A stretch of DNA of 64,000 bases from Lacticaseibacillus mingshuiensis (GTDB lineage: Bacteria; Bacillota; Bacilli; Lactobacillales; Lactobacillaceae): contig NZ_BOLS01000010.1 in assembly GCF_016861785.1 (NCBI RefSeq), positions 1 through 64,000 of the forward strand, written 5' to 3'. Shown one piece after another: positions 40,935-50,087 of the stretch (the stretch's first letter is position 1; each line of letters starts with the position of its first letter). The notes under the pieces are model-generated. The model was not told the DNA's origin. It did no database searches and saw only the letters and a program-made list of their open reading frames with translations. Made by a program: the position numbers and the translations under genes.

Positions 40935-43175
40935 TCAGCTACTTTGGGCCACGCGATCCCCGGCATTATGCATGCGGCGATACTCGCCCGGCGTCACCCC
41001 GGTCATCTTCTTGAACTTGCGAGTAAAATTGGCCACATCGTAGTACCCATTTTGCTCAATGATCGACTTGATCGGCGCCGTCGTGGTGATCAAGGCGCGC
41101 TGAATGCTGAGCAGTCGGTGTTCCGTGACAAACGCCGTAAACGTCTTACCGGTGATCTCCTTGATATAGTGGCTAGTGTACGGCACCGAAAAGCCAAAGT
41201 GATCCGCCACATCGACCAGCGACAAGGTCGGCGAACAAGCGTGATCGGTCACATACTGTTTGAGCTGGCTGGCCACATCCTCCTCGCTGCTCGACGCGCC
41301 GGAATCAACTGTTGAGACTGAGGTGATGTCTTTGATCGCCGTCAGTAGGATCCCGTGCAACTGGCTCAACGACGAGATCGTGCGCAGCGAATGCACCAGC
41401 GTCTCATTGACCTCCGCGTGTTTTTCATAATCCGCCTTGAGCACCCGAGAGATCAGGTTGGAAATGCCGATGTCGAAGCGGTCCTGCGGGTCATAACTTT
41501 GGCTCGCCAAATTAAACAGCACCTCAAATGCCTCGCGCGCCGGTTCAAAATGGCCCTGAAGCAGGCTGTTATCCAGCTTCAGTTCGTTATTGAAGTCGAA
41601 CGGGTTTTCCGCATTGGCCGCCACATCGGCCGTCGCGGTGTAGCGCACATTGTCCCCTTCGGCCGGCCGCGCGGTGACTTGCATGGAAACCACTTCGATA
41701 TAGGCTTCATGCAGATCCGCCAGCTGGTCGATCGTGCGGCTGATAAACAGCGCCGTTTCGGCATGGACAAACGGCGTGCGGTCCCGAATCTCATCCAGCA
41801 GCGCCACCGGATCCTCGCCGCTGGCAAAATTCAGCAAGACCACCACCTGTGCCTCGCTGACACGGTGCATGAACAAGGCAGTGAAGTTAGTGCCCGCCAG
41901 CGGTTCGTCGCCCTTGCTGTTCCACTCGGCAGGCTGATCCGCCAGTGCGACGACGAAATGCGGATATGGCAAGGCGATCGCGCCTGTTTTCAAGAAGCGG
42001 CCCACGACTTCCGGATCCGTCACCCGCCCATTCAAGATCAATTGCAGAATCTGATTGCGAACAAAGGGCAATTGCGCCTTTGAGGCCGAGATCAGGCTTT
42101 GGTGATTGTTGATGTAATTCTCGATCGCCAGCTGAAGCCGTTTTTCCTCCGTCGCATCGCCTGCGCCATCGCCATTGAAGCCCGGGGTCGGGAGAATTTT
42201 TTCCAAGCCCGAGATCACGGCGTATTGGCGTTTGGCGAAAAATGAGATCAGCACGAGGCCGCCAGTCAGCAGGATGCCAAACAGCCAGAGATAATGGATG
42301 AAAAAGCCGCGCAATGGCACCCACAGGGACGGTGGCAAGGTGTAGGAGACCACCTCAAACAGGCCGGTACTGCTGGCCTTGCGGTGCACACTGAGCTGAT
42401 GGCCATCCGCCAAGCGGTAAGTCTGCTGGTATTTTTGCCCGAGCAGCCCCTTCAGCGGCGTCTCCGCAAGCGTCGGGCTGGACAGCTGGAGGGTCCGATC
42501 GTTGACGGTCAGACCGATCACCTGGCTGTCAGAGGAAGTCCCGCTGGTCAAAATATCGTGAATATCGACGGGATTCAGGGAAAAATACACGACCCCTTTT
42601 TGCTCGCCAGACATCGGCATCAGCGGCACCATCAGAGTCATTTGATCCTGTTGGCCTTCCGCAAGCGCCGGTGTGATAAACAATTCGGGATTGGCGTCGC
42701 GCATCATCGCCTGTTTTTGCCGGCTGGACAAATTAGTGGGCATCAGGCCGTATTTCGCCGCCGCGTCGTCCAGGCTATAGGTGCCCTTGACCGTGTACAG
42801 CGTCCCCGGCGTGCGAAACACATTGACCCAAGTCTGGTCGATCAGGCTGGACGACAGGTTGTAGCGTCCCAGCGCGTCCTGAATCGCCTGGTAGTCGGTC
42901 ACGTTTTGCGGAATCTTCGCAAAGCTGGGATCCAGCGCGATCTGATGGGCCGCGGTGATCAAGTGGGCCATGTTGTTATCCAGATTGCCCGCCACCTGGT
43001 TCAAAGCGCGGTCCTGGGCGGTGACCACCGCATTTTGCTGGCGCCGCGTTTCAGTGACGACCCAGTTGATGGTCAGCAGAATCACCGGTAGCAAAAAAGC
43101 CGCGACGAGAAAGACCCAGTACATCGTCATCAGCTTTTTGGGCTGCCATTGGGGCAAATGCTTAGACATTTTCAT
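40935..43175 (-). CDS. Membrane-anchored AraC-type regulator with extracellular sensor
   Basis: A 746-residue one-component regulator of the YesS type. It has a membrane segment at about 19-41 (MYWVFLVAAFLLPVILLTI), a long extracytoplasmic sensor domain, a second membrane segment at about 295-315 (YLWLFGILLTGGLVLISFF), a large cytoplasmic region and a C-terminal AraC double HTH (LSLVDVADHFGFSVPYTSHYI, then IKSIIEQNGYYDVANFTRKF). The start ATG 43175 has CGGGAG upstream and overlaps the end of the DUF624 gene by 14 bp. It probably senses an extracellular glycan and regulates the nearby GH20/GH18 and GH29-importer genes. Confidence 0.87.
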   Translation of the reverse strand: MKMSKHLPQWQPKKLMTMYWVFLVAAFLLPVILLTINWVVTETRRQQNAVVTAQDRALNQVAGNLDNNMAHLITAAHQIALDPSFAKIPQNVTDYQAIQDALGRYNLSSSLIDQTWVNVFRTPGTLYTVKGTYSLDDAAAKYGLMPTNLSSRQKQAMMRDANPELFITPALAEGQQDQMTLMVPLMPMSGEQKGVVYFSLNPVDIHDILTSGTSSDSQVIGLTVNDRTLQLSSPTLAETPLKGLLGQKYQQTYRLADGHQLSVHRKASSTGLFEVVSYTLPPSLWVPLRGFFIHYLWLFGILLTGGLVLISFFAKRQYAVISGLEKILPTPGFNGDGAGDATEEKRLQLAIENYINNHQSLISASKAQLPFVRNQILQLILNGRVTDPEVVGRFLKTGAIALPYPHFVVALADQPAEWNSKGDEPLAGTNFTALFMHRVSEAQVVVLLNFASGEDPVALLDEIRDRTPFVHAETALFISRTIDQLADLHEAYIEVVSMQVTARPAEGDNVRYTATADVAANAENPFDFNNELKLDNSLLQGHFEPAREAFEVLFNLASQSYDPQDRFDIGISNLISRVLKADYEKHAEVNETLVHSLRTISSLSQLHGILLTAIKDITSVSTVDSGASSSEEDVASQLKQYVTDHACSPTLSLVDVADHFGFSVPYTSHYIKEITGKTFTAFVTEHRLLSIQRALITTTAPIKSIIEQNGYYDVANFTRKFKKMTGVTPGEYRRMHNAGDRVAQSS

Positions 43176-43842
43176 GCGCGGCACTCCCGATCACGGTCTC
43201 AACATACTGGCAAGCATGCAGCGAGAACCAAACCATCGGCGTCAGATACAGGGGCACCAAGGCCACCAGCGACAGCGCGGGAAATAGCGTCAGCAGCGCG
43301 GTCGCCACGACGGTCCCAACGAGAATCGCAAGCGTGTCGCTGAAATGCGCGATCGAGATCACGAAGGCCTGGCGAAAATACTGCCAAAAATGTAGCTCAT
43401 AACGCCCGTAGATCGTCAAAATATACAGTGTGTAGATCATCGCCATCACGAGGAGCACGATCAGCCCATATTGAAGCGGTGCGGACTTGATCAAAACGCG
43501 ATTGACACCTAGATCCAGCCACAGCACAGCGAGTACCCCAAAATCCAGGTACAACAGCGCATTGGCCTCTTTGAAGGAGGCGCGCCAAAACCCGCCGAAT
43601 TCCGTATTCAGCGCCTTGAACGTCGCAGTGGGCCCCGTGAAATGGGCCATTGGTTTGCCCCCTGCTTCAAAGCGCCGAAGCAGGATCTTCACGGCACTGG
43701 CCAGCGCCGGAAACACCCCGGCAACGATCGCGCCGCGGAGCGTGTACGCGAGAAAAAGCACTTGCACCTTGATTGCAAACAGCAGGATGGTCCCCAGATT
43801 CAACGAAAATTTGACAATACCACGCGGCTCAGTCGTATGCAT
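43162..43842 (-). CDS. DUF624 (YesL-type) membrane protein, second copy
   Basis: A 226-residue membrane protein with about five hydrophobic segments (LGTILLFAIKVQVLFLAYTL, ALLYLDFGVLAVLWLDLGV, YGLIVLLVMAMIYTLYILTI and others). The pattern is that of DUF624. The start ATG 43842 is taken for its GAGGGGAAAGGGG; an upstream ATG at 43878 has no ribosome binding site. It overlaps the AraC regulator gene, so the two are translationally coupled, the same pairing of YesL and regulator seen in other LplB-type importer loci. Function not established. Confidence 0.82.
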   Translation of the reverse strand: MHTTEPRGIVKFSLNLGTILLFAIKVQVLFLAYTLRGAIVAGVFPALASAVKILLRRFEAGGKPMAHFTGPTATFKALNTEFGGFWRASFKEANALLYLDFGVLAVLWLDLGVNRVLIKSAPLQYGLIVLLVMAMIYTLYILTIYGRYELHFWQYFRQAFVISIAHFSDTLAILVGTVVATALLTLFPALSLVALVPLYLTPMVWFSLHACQYVETVIGSAAHENV

Positions 43843-43913
43843 TGCGTGCGCCCCTTTCCCCTCAAACATATCAGACATTATTTATTGATAACATTTAAAT
43901 TAGAATACAACCG

Positions 43914-43950
43914 TCTCAGTGGTCTATATAGTAAGTTTTTCCTACTGAGA
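43914..43950. promoter_or_regulatory. Inverted repeat CTCAGTGG / CC(T)ACTGAG with shared 16-mer
   Basis: CTCAGTGG and CCTACTGAG face each other across 18 nt upstream of the DUF624-AraC pair. The right arm extends into ACTGAGATGAGGTCAT (43944-43959), which recurs with one change at 63563-63578 upstream of another SBP gene. Possible operator of a shared regulator. Confidence 0.4.
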
Positions 43951-44041
43951 TGAGGTCATAAACCATTTTACTGTGGAAACCTTTTCAGTGTCAACTTAGA
44001 GCCTCGCAAAAATTAATTTTCGCTGCTTTGCCCCGCGCCGA

Positions 44042-45910
44042 TCAGACCCCGGACAGCTTGCTGACGGTGACCGTATCGGCGTATAGGCCGCGGCCGACCG
44101 AACTTGCGGTTGGTTGACCCAGTAATAATTGTGGCTCGTCCGGCTCGGCCAATTGGTCTACCCGGCCGTCGCACCACTGCGTAAGCCGCCAAGCCGCCGT
44201 CTCGCAGCTGAGAATCAGCCCGCCATAGCGCACATCCATCACTTCCCAGCCAAACGGCGAGTTGATGCTGAACCAAACGGCGCGGTGGGCCTGTTGCAGC
44301 GTGCGGTACTGGGCGGCCAATTCTGGCAGACGCGCTAGGACAGCTCGCATCGCCGCTTTGTCCCCGGCTTCATAGGCTTGCCGAGTCTGATCCATCACCG
44401 CCACCTTCGTCGCCAGCACCTGCGCCAAGGCACGGTAAAACGCGATCAGGTCGCCGTCGTCCGGGGTCGTCGTAGCCGCATCCAGCGCCTGCGCCAATTG
44501 GGTGTAGTGCCCAAGCAGGTCCACCTTTGCGAGATTTTTGGCAAACAGCGGGTGCAGTAAGTCTTCGTAAAGCACCACCTTGCTGGGATTCGTGGCGTCG
44601 GGATTGCCCGCCGTCAGTTCCGACAACTGGTCGAACTGATCCAACAGCAGATAGGTGGCCGCCGTTTTTTGCTGATAGGTCGCAAACGCAGTGGCCAAAG
44701 CGGCTGCACCCGGGGCCTCATGGTGATAGATCTGCTCCGCAAAATATTGAATGCCCAGTGCGCCTGCGGTAAATGGGGTCTCCCCGCCGTCGTCGCCCCA
44801 CATCGTCGCATAGACCGTATCCAGCCCCACATTTTTCGCCGCGGTCATGCCAGCCTTCATGGTCTGCATGGTCTTGCCGTAGTTCGGGGCCAGGCCGTTC
44901 CACGTCCAAACGCCGGTGGCAAAGCTCACCGGCACGCCCAGCTGCTGGTGCAGGCGGAAGACCGCCTCATAATTTTCCTGGGAATTGTTGTAATAATCCC
45001 AGTACATCAGATTCACTTTTGGAATCTGATCTTTGACCTTCGCCGGGAAAACAGTTTTCGGATCGCCGTAGCCATACCCAGCGGCGTTGAACCACATGTC
45101 ACTCCACATAATCGGCTCAAGCCCCATTTTTTCTGTGAGGGCGATCACCTTATTCACATGCTCAAGCATGATCGTGGTCTGATCGACCGGGCCGTGTTGG
45201 TCCTGATAGCGGCCGCGACCCAGCGCATGCGCCTCATCCATGCCGATGTGGATCTTCTTCGTGCGAAACGGCGCCATAGCATTTTTCAAAATAGTGGCCA
45301 AAAATTCGTAGGTCTTGTCCTCGCCGACCAGCAGGATGCCCGGCATGTCGATCATCTGATTCATGAACGGCCAGCGCATCGGGTTGAGCAAATGGCCCAG
45401 CGTTTGAATGCAGGGAATCAGCTCAACGCCTAGCGCATCCGCATAATCATCGGCGGCCTTTAACTCGCTCTGCGTCAAGCGGCCCCGCTGGTAACCCCAG
45501 TATGGATACGCTTTGACTTCGTAAACATCTTCCATATAGAGCAGCGATGAGTTGAGGCCAAGCTTGGCGGACAGGCGGATCATCTTTTTCAGCCCGGCCA
45601 GCGACAACGCCGCGTTGCGCGACATATCGACCATCAGGCCCGTCGTCGTGAACTGCGGCGTTTCGTCAAGGGTCAGGTCCGCCCCGTCGCGCGCAGCCTG
45701 GACCAGTGCGTTCAATCCGCGGAAAAAGGCGGCGCGGAATGGGTAGCCGATCGCGGCCTGCCCGTTTGTCAGCTGCACCGTCAGCGTCTGTGCCGGGGTC
45801 GCCGTAATGGCCAGCCCGGTCTCACCGATCCGAAACCCGATTTCATCCGCTAATTCGGTGGCGCCGGTGCGCAAGTCTTGCGGTAAAGCATCAATATTGA
45901 TCGTGACCAT
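44042..45910 (-). CDS. GH20 beta-N-acetylhexosaminidase
   Basis: Removes terminal beta-linked GlcNAc or GalNAc. The 622-residue protein starts at ATG 45910 with AAAAAGGAG upstream. A small N-terminal alpha/beta domain precedes a TIM barrel: FTTTGLMVDMSRNAALSL (about 87-104), IQTLGHLLNPMRWP (168-181) and the catalytic Asp225-Glu226 in HIGMDEAHALG. YWDYYNN and WGDDGGETP are further GH20 elements. No signal peptide, so it is cytoplasmic and acts on imported oligosaccharides. It is downstream of the GH18 gene in the same direction, with a small exported protein gene between them. Confidence 0.88.
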   Translation of the reverse strand: MVTINIDALPQDLRTGATELADEIGFRIGETGLAITATPAQTLTVQLTNGQAAIGYPFRAAFFRGLNALVQAARDGADLTLDETPQFTTTGLMVDMSRNAALSLAGLKKMIRLSAKLGLNSSLLYMEDVYEVKAYPYWGYQRGRLTQSELKAADDYADALGVELIPCIQTLGHLLNPMRWPFMNQMIDMPGILLVGEDKTYEFLATILKNAMAPFRTKKIHIGMDEAHALGRGRYQDQHGPVDQTTIMLEHVNKVIALTEKMGLEPIMWSDMWFNAAGYGYGDPKTVFPAKVKDQIPKVNLMYWDYYNNSQENYEAVFRLHQQLGVPVSFATGVWTWNGLAPNYGKTMQTMKAGMTAAKNVGLDTVYATMWGDDGGETPFTAGALGIQYFAEQIYHHEAPGAAALATAFATYQQKTAATYLLLDQFDQLSELTAGNPDATNPSKVVLYEDLLHPLFAKNLAKVDLLGHYTQLAQALDAATTTPDDGDLIAFYRALAQVLATKVAVMDQTRQAYEAGDKAAMRAVLARLPELAAQYRTLQQAHRAVWFSINSPFGWEVMDVRYGGLILSCETAAWRLTQWCDGRVDQLAEPDEPQLLLGQPTASSVGRGLYADTVTVSKLSGV

Positions 45911-46011
45911 GAGTGAGCTCCTTTTTGTTTGACGAAAAATCAGGATAGTAGAACGCAACTGAATTCGGCCTAGCGCCCAGTGACAGCAGTGCCTTGGGCC
46001 AAATGTCCGGG

Positions 46012-46476
46012 TCAGTTCGCCTTGATGAGATTGACCAGCAACGATTTTTTAATGTACCAAGCCCCGTCCTGGTTCACAAATTCAATCGTCGATTCTAGAA
46101 TCTGTTTCTTGCCTGTTTTGGTGGTGGTCTGCAGCTGATCGACCTTCGCCATCAGCGAGGTGCGCGTTTGCTTTTGCACCTTGAATTCCTGCAGCTTCAG
46201 CGTCGCGTCGCGCTTGGCCAGGGCTTTTGTCATTTGGGCCGCGGTCTCGGTGCGCTTGCTGGGCGGCACCGTCTCCAGATACTCAGAAACACTGCCGGCG
46301 TTGACCGCGTCGATATTTTTCACCAAGACCTGCTTGGCCTGGCGCCGGGCTTGCGTCACCTGGGCGTCTGTCATGCCTTGGACCACCACCTCGCGATCGG
46401 CGAAGGTGTAGACCAGGCCCATTCCCATAAACAGCGCAACCAGCAGCAAAGCCAAAAGTTTCGTTCGTTTGCGCAT
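46012..46476 (-). CDS. Small signal-anchored protein, unknown
   Basis: A 154-residue protein. N-terminal basic MRKRTK and a hydrophobic segment (about 7-25) indicate a signal anchor or signal peptide. The remainder is charged and Gln-rich, with helical stretches (TDAQVTQARRQAKQVLVKN) and an end like NTF2/DUF4878-type domains (ESTIEFVNQDGAWYIKKSLL). The ATG follows AAAGGAGGCGC. It lies 15 bp downstream of the GH18 gene and so is part of that operon. Function unknown. Confidence 0.72.
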   Translation of the reverse strand: MRKRTKLLALLLVALFMGMGLVYTFADREVVVQGMTDAQVTQARRQAKQVLVKNIDAVNAGSVSEYLETVPPSKRTETAAQMTKALAKRDATLKLQEFKVQKQTRTSLMAKVDQLQTTTKTGKKQILESTIEFVNQDGAWYIKKSLLVNLIKAN

Positions 46477-46491
46477 CCCAGCGCCTCCTTT

Positions 46492-47529
46492 CTACCGCGT
46501 GGCGGCAAAGACCGCTGCCGCCGCATCGACCAGCGTGCCGGTCAGATCCAACGAGGATTCCCAAAACATCAGGCCGCGCAAGCCATGGGCGACCACGTAT
46601 TGCGCCTTGGCCGCCATGGAGCGGGCATCATCATAGGAAGAAAAGCGGTGGCCGTCAAAATAATACGGGGCCTTGGCTTCCTCATCCCAATACACATTTT
46701 CTGGATGAGCCGAAAGCAGTGGCGCGAGCTCATTGTAGTTGCTGGTGTGATCGCCGAGGCTCTCCGCCGGCGTGGCCAGTGGCGCCGCGGTGCCTGCCGG
46801 AAACCCGGTCCAGTTGCGACTGTAAAACGCGGACCCGATCACCAATTTCTCAGCCGGCACCCCTTTGGCCAGCATGTAATTGACACTTTCCTGCGCCGAC
46901 AGCGTCCCGTTTGGCGCGGTATAACCCAGCAGATTGCTGTGGTGACTGGCCAAATGCGTCCAGCTGCCGCGCATGTCGTAGGTCATCAGATTGATGTAAT
47001 CGCAGTATTGCACATAATCGAACGCGCCATTTGGACTCATCGTCTCCAGCAGCGCCGGTGCCGCACCGACTGCGACCGTCAGGCGATAATCGCGCGCGTC
47101 TTGGGCGCCTGCTTCATCCAGCTGGTGCCGCAGTTCTTTGACAAAGGCCAGAAAATGCGTGGCGTCATCCGGCGTCGCCTTGATACCCGCGGTGTCCATC
47201 CCCGGATATTCCCAATCCAGATCGACCCCATCAAACTCATACCGGCGCATGTACCGAATGATATTGCCCGAAAAGCTCGCCCGCGTCTCATCCGTCTGCA
47301 CTGCATCGGAAAAGCCATCCGCGGTCCAGCCGCCGATACTGATGCAGGTTTTCAGTTCAGGCCGCGTCACCTTTATTTGGTTCACGAGGTGTATCTTTTT
47401 CAGCTCGCGCGTCAAGTTCAACCCGTCGATCTTGGCGAAGGCGTAATTGATGCAGTCAAGCTTGTCGATCTCGAGCTGATCGATCGTCCATTCTTTCCCG
47501 TCATCCAGGTAGGCCATCAGTTCATTCAT
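46492..47529 (-). CDS. GH18 chitinase-like glycosidase, cytoplasmic
   Basis: A 345-residue single-domain GH18 enzyme. The signature FDGVDLDWEYPG gives the D-x-x-D-x-D-x-E motif Asp100, Asp103, Asp105 and the acid Glu107. SIGGW (64-68) and INLMTYDMRG are the other conserved strands, and LRGLMFWESSLD closes the barrel. There is no signal peptide or chitin-binding module, so it probably cleaves imported chitooligosaccharide- or N-glycan-core-like substrates rather than chitin. It is the first gene of an operon continuing with a small exported protein and GH20. The promoter (47589-47617) and a cre box lie directly upstream. Confidence 0.87.
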   Translation of the reverse strand: MNELMAYLDDGKEWTIDQLEIDKLDCINYAFAKIDGLNLTRELKKIHLVNQIKVTRPELKTCISIGGWTADGFSDAVQTDETRASFSGNIIRYMRRYEFDGVDLDWEYPGMDTAGIKATPDDATHFLAFVKELRHQLDEAGAQDARDYRLTVAVGAAPALLETMSPNGAFDYVQYCDYINLMTYDMRGSWTHLASHHSNLLGYTAPNGTLSAQESVNYMLAKGVPAEKLVIGSAFYSRNWTGFPAGTAAPLATPAESLGDHTSNYNELAPLLSAHPENVYWDEEAKAPYYFDGHRFSSYDDARSMAAKAQYVVAHGLRGLMFWESSLDLTGTLVDAAAAVFAATR

Positions 47530-47568
47530 ACCCTCAACTCCAATTTAAATTTTCGCTTCCGTTATATA

Positions 47569-47582
47569 GGAGACCGCTTACA
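47569..47582. promoter_or_regulatory. cre box downstream of the GH18 promoter
   Basis: On the minus strand this reads TGTAAGCGGTCTCC, one mismatch from TGWAANCGNTNWCA. It lies just downstream of the promoter at 47589-47617, where CcpA would act as a roadblock. Confidence 0.6.
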
Positions 47583-47588
47583 TTTTTG

Positions 47589-47617
47589 ACTATACCCTGC
47601 GCGGCAAATTGTCACAA
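47589..47617 (-). promoter_or_regulatory. Promoter of the GH18 operon
   Basis: On the minus strand TTGTGA, a 17-nt spacer and TATAGT. The transcript would start about 50 nt before the GH18 start codon. Confidence 0.6.
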
Positions 47618-47655
47618 GCAAACCATAAGAACCACATACTTGAAAATCTCACATA

Positions 47656-47685
47656 TTGAAAGCGCTTAATTTCCCGGGTTATAGT
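47656..47685 (+). promoter_or_regulatory. Promoter with overlapping cre-like box, GH29-importer operon
   Basis: TTGAAA, 18-nt spacer and TATAGT lie upstream of the GH29 gene. TGAAAGCGCTTAAT (47657-47670) overlaps the -35 box and resembles a cre site at 12 of 14 positions. Together with the neighbouring cre at 47569, both divergent operons appear to be under CcpA. Confidence 0.55.
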
Positions 47686-47707
47686 CGGAGGCGAAAGGGG
47701 GCACACA

Positions 47708-49078
47708 ATGACTGAAGAAACGACCCCGCGAGCCGACATCGAGACCGCCAAAACAGCGGACTGGACTGAAGCCGACTTCGCGGATTATCCAGAATATCCC
47801 ACGCTACAAAAACGCTGGGATTGGTTTCAAGATCAAAAGATCGGGTTGTTGATGCATTGGGGCTTGTATGCCGTTGCGGGCATCGTCGAGTCGTGGCAAT
47901 TATCCGACGAAGACACATGGGCGCGCGGCAAGCATCCGTTCCGGCCGAATATGAAGCAGCTCAAGCATGACTACTGGGGGCTTGCCAAGCAGTTCGATCC
48001 GGAAAACTATGACCCGGCCGCCTGGGCCAAATTGTTTAAGGAAGCGGGCATCCGCTACACCATTTTGACAACGAAGCATCACGACGGCTTCACGCTTTAC
48101 GACACCCAGGAAAGTGACTACAAGGTCACCGCCCCTGGAATGCCGTATGCGAACGGGAAATATGCCGATCTGTTCAAGGCTTATGCAGAGGCGATGCGCG
48201 CGGCCGGCATCACGCCCGGCGCTTATTACTCCAAGGCGGACTGGCACCATGAGGATTATTGGCGCCACGATGACAAGCCAAAGGGGCGCGGTGCCGATTA
48301 TGACCCGAAGGCCGATCCGGCGCGCTGGCAACGGTTTGTCGATTTTGTCCACGCCCAGCTGCTGGAGATCGCCCGCAATTACGGCCCGCTTGGCATGTTG
48401 TGGCTCGATGCCGGCTGGGTCAACACCGACCGGGAGCCGCTGGACTTTGACACCTTGATGCCGAAAATTCGCGAAGCCCAGCCGGACATCTTGATCGTTG
48501 ATCGCACGCTCGGCGGCCGCTATGAGAATTACGTCACCCCAGAGCGCGCGATTCCGACCTTGGCCACGCGCCCAACGATGCCATGGGAAAGCAACATTCC
48601 GCTGAGTCATGACTGGGGCTATGTGCCGCATGGGGATTATAAATCGATCAATGAAGTCATTGACGATATTCTCAAGGTCGTCACCCTCGGCGGCAACATC
48701 GTCTTAGGCATCGGGCCAAAACCCGACGGCACCCTGCCGCGTGAAGGCGTGCGGCTGCTGAAACAACTCGGCGGCTGGCTCGCGATCAACGGCCAAGGCA
48801 TCTACGGCACCCGCGGCGTGGCGGATGCCCTCGTCGAAAATGCGCAGGCCCAGCGCCTGTTCATCACGCAGAACCAGACTCATTACTTCCTATTTCCACA
48901 GCGCAAGGTCCCGCAGCAAGCGATCGACCTCAAGGCGCTTGGCCTGGCGGATACGATCGGTGCCGCCCACCTGCTCGGCTACGCGGAGGCCGACCTGGTG
49001 ATCAAAGACGGCCTGCTATTTTTGCCAGGTGGGATGCGTCAAAAACTGACACAAGGCATTGCACTGATCAAAAAATAA
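47708..49078 (+). CDS. GH29 alpha-L-fucosidase (type A-like)
   Basis: Releases L-fucose from imported fucosylated oligosaccharides. The 456-residue protein has the GH29 barrel: QKIGLLMHWGLYAVAG (about 43-58), TTKHHDGFTLYDT (121-133) and nucleophile Asp234 in GMLWLDAGWVN. GNIVLGIGPKPDGTLP is the typical end of the catalytic domain, followed by a short beta-domain. No signal peptide. The start ATG follows AAAGGGGGC. It is the first gene of an operon with LplB and YtcP permeases and a binding lipoprotein, pointing to a fucosylated substrate for that importer. It is quite different from the GH29 at 13-14.5 kb. Confidence 0.9.
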   Translation: MTEETTPRADIETAKTADWTEADFADYPEYPTLQKRWDWFQDQKIGLLMHWGLYAVAGIVESWQLSDEDTWARGKHPFRPNMKQLKHDYWGLAKQFDPENYDPAAWAKLFKEAGIRYTILTTKHHDGFTLYDTQESDYKVTAPGMPYANGKYADLFKAYAEAMRAAGITPGAYYSKADWHHEDYWRHDDKPKGRGADYDPKADPARWQRFVDFVHAQLLEIARNYGPLGMLWLDAGWVNTDREPLDFDTLMPKIREAQPDILIVDRTLGGRYENYVTPERAIPTLATRPTMPWESNIPLSHDWGYVPHGDYKSINEVIDDILKVVTLGGNIVLGIGPKPDGTLPREGVRLLKQLGGWLAINGQGIYGTRGVADALVENAQAQRLFITQNQTHYFLFPQRKVPQQAIDLKALGLADTIGAAHLLGYAEADLVIKDGLLFLPGGMRQKLTQGIALIKK

Positions 49079-49100
49079 TTTATGAAAAGGGGTTGATCGC

Positions 49101-50072
49101 ATGGCTGCAATTTCTCCTGCTGAAACGCTCGAGTTGCCGCCAAAGGGTGGGGTCAAAAAGTCAAAGAGGCTCTTTTCTGTCAAACGGCTCAAAGAGAACT
49201 GGCAGCTCTATGTCCTCATACTACCGGCATTTCTCTGTATCTTAGTCTTTTCCTATTTCCCGATGTACGGGGTGATCATTGCCTTCAAGAACTACATGCC
49301 GTCCCTGGGCATCTGGGCCTCGCCATGGGTGGGGTTCAAGTATTTCAGCCAATTTTTTAATTCCTATTACTTCTGGGACCTCATTCGCAACACCCTGGGC
49401 ATTCAGATCTACGGCCTGATCGTGGGCTTCCCACTGCCGATCATCCTGGCCTTGGCCCTCAACGAAATGAAGGATGGTTTCTGGAAAAAATTCTCCCAGA
49501 CCATCACCTACGCGCCAAACTTCATTTCCGTCGTGGTCATGGGCGGCATGCTGATCGCCTTTCTGGATCCGTCGACCGGGATCATCAACCACGGCTTGGG
49601 CATGCTGGGCATGAAGCCGATCGCGTTCATGAGCGATCCGCGCTGGTTCAAGACCGTGTACGTGTTGTCCGGCGTTTGGCAAGGCACCGGCTGGGGTTCC
49701 GTCATCTACCTCGCCGCGCTCGCTGGGGTCGACCCGGCGCTTCACGAAGCGGCGATCGTCGATGGCGCGACCAAGCTCCAGCGGATCTGGCACATCAACT
49801 TGCCAGCCATCGTGCCTACGATGGTCATTCTGTTGATCATGAACGTCGGCTCCCTGTTTTCGATGGGGTATGAAAAGATCTTGCTGTTGCAAAATCCGTT
49901 GAACCTGTCCTCTTCCAACGTGATCGCGACCTTCGTTTATCAGCAGGGGCTGATCAACGGGGCGTACAGTTACGCGGCGGCGGTCGGCCTGTTCAACTCA
50001 TTGATCAACGCGGTCTTACTCATCGCCGTCAACCAGCTGGCCCGCAAAGTTTCCGAAACGAGTCTTTGGTAG
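49101..50072 (+). CDS. ABC sugar permease, LplB type (fucosidase operon)
   Basis: A 323-residue membrane subunit with six helices and the EAA loop LHEAAIVDGATKLQRIWHIN (about 214-233). VFSYFPMYGVIIAFKNYMPS and NPLNLSSSNVIATFVYQQG are typical of LplB. The start ATG follows AAAAGGGG, 22 bp after the GH29 gene. It pairs with the YtcP-type permease and the SBP that follow to import a presumably fucosylated oligosaccharide. No ATPase is encoded nearby. Confidence 0.9.
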   Translation: MAAISPAETLELPPKGGVKKSKRLFSVKRLKENWQLYVLILPAFLCILVFSYFPMYGVIIAFKNYMPSLGIWASPWVGFKYFSQFFNSYYFWDLIRNTLGIQIYGLIVGFPLPIILALALNEMKDGFWKKFSQTITYAPNFISVVVMGGMLIAFLDPSTGIINHGLGMLGMKPIAFMSDPRWFKTVYVLSGVWQGTGWGSVIYLAALAGVDPALHEAAIVDGATKLQRIWHINLPAIVPTMVILLIMNVGSLFSMGYEKILLLQNPLNLSSSNVIATFVYQQGLINGAYSYAAAVGLFNSLINAVLLIAVNQLARKVSETSLW

Positions 50073-50087
50073 AAAGGAGGCACAGTT

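Noticed and set aside
46168-47589. 473-codon plus-strand frame opposite GH18
   Set aside because: Antisense shadow of GH18 and the small protein gene; no ribosome binding site and no recognisable domain.
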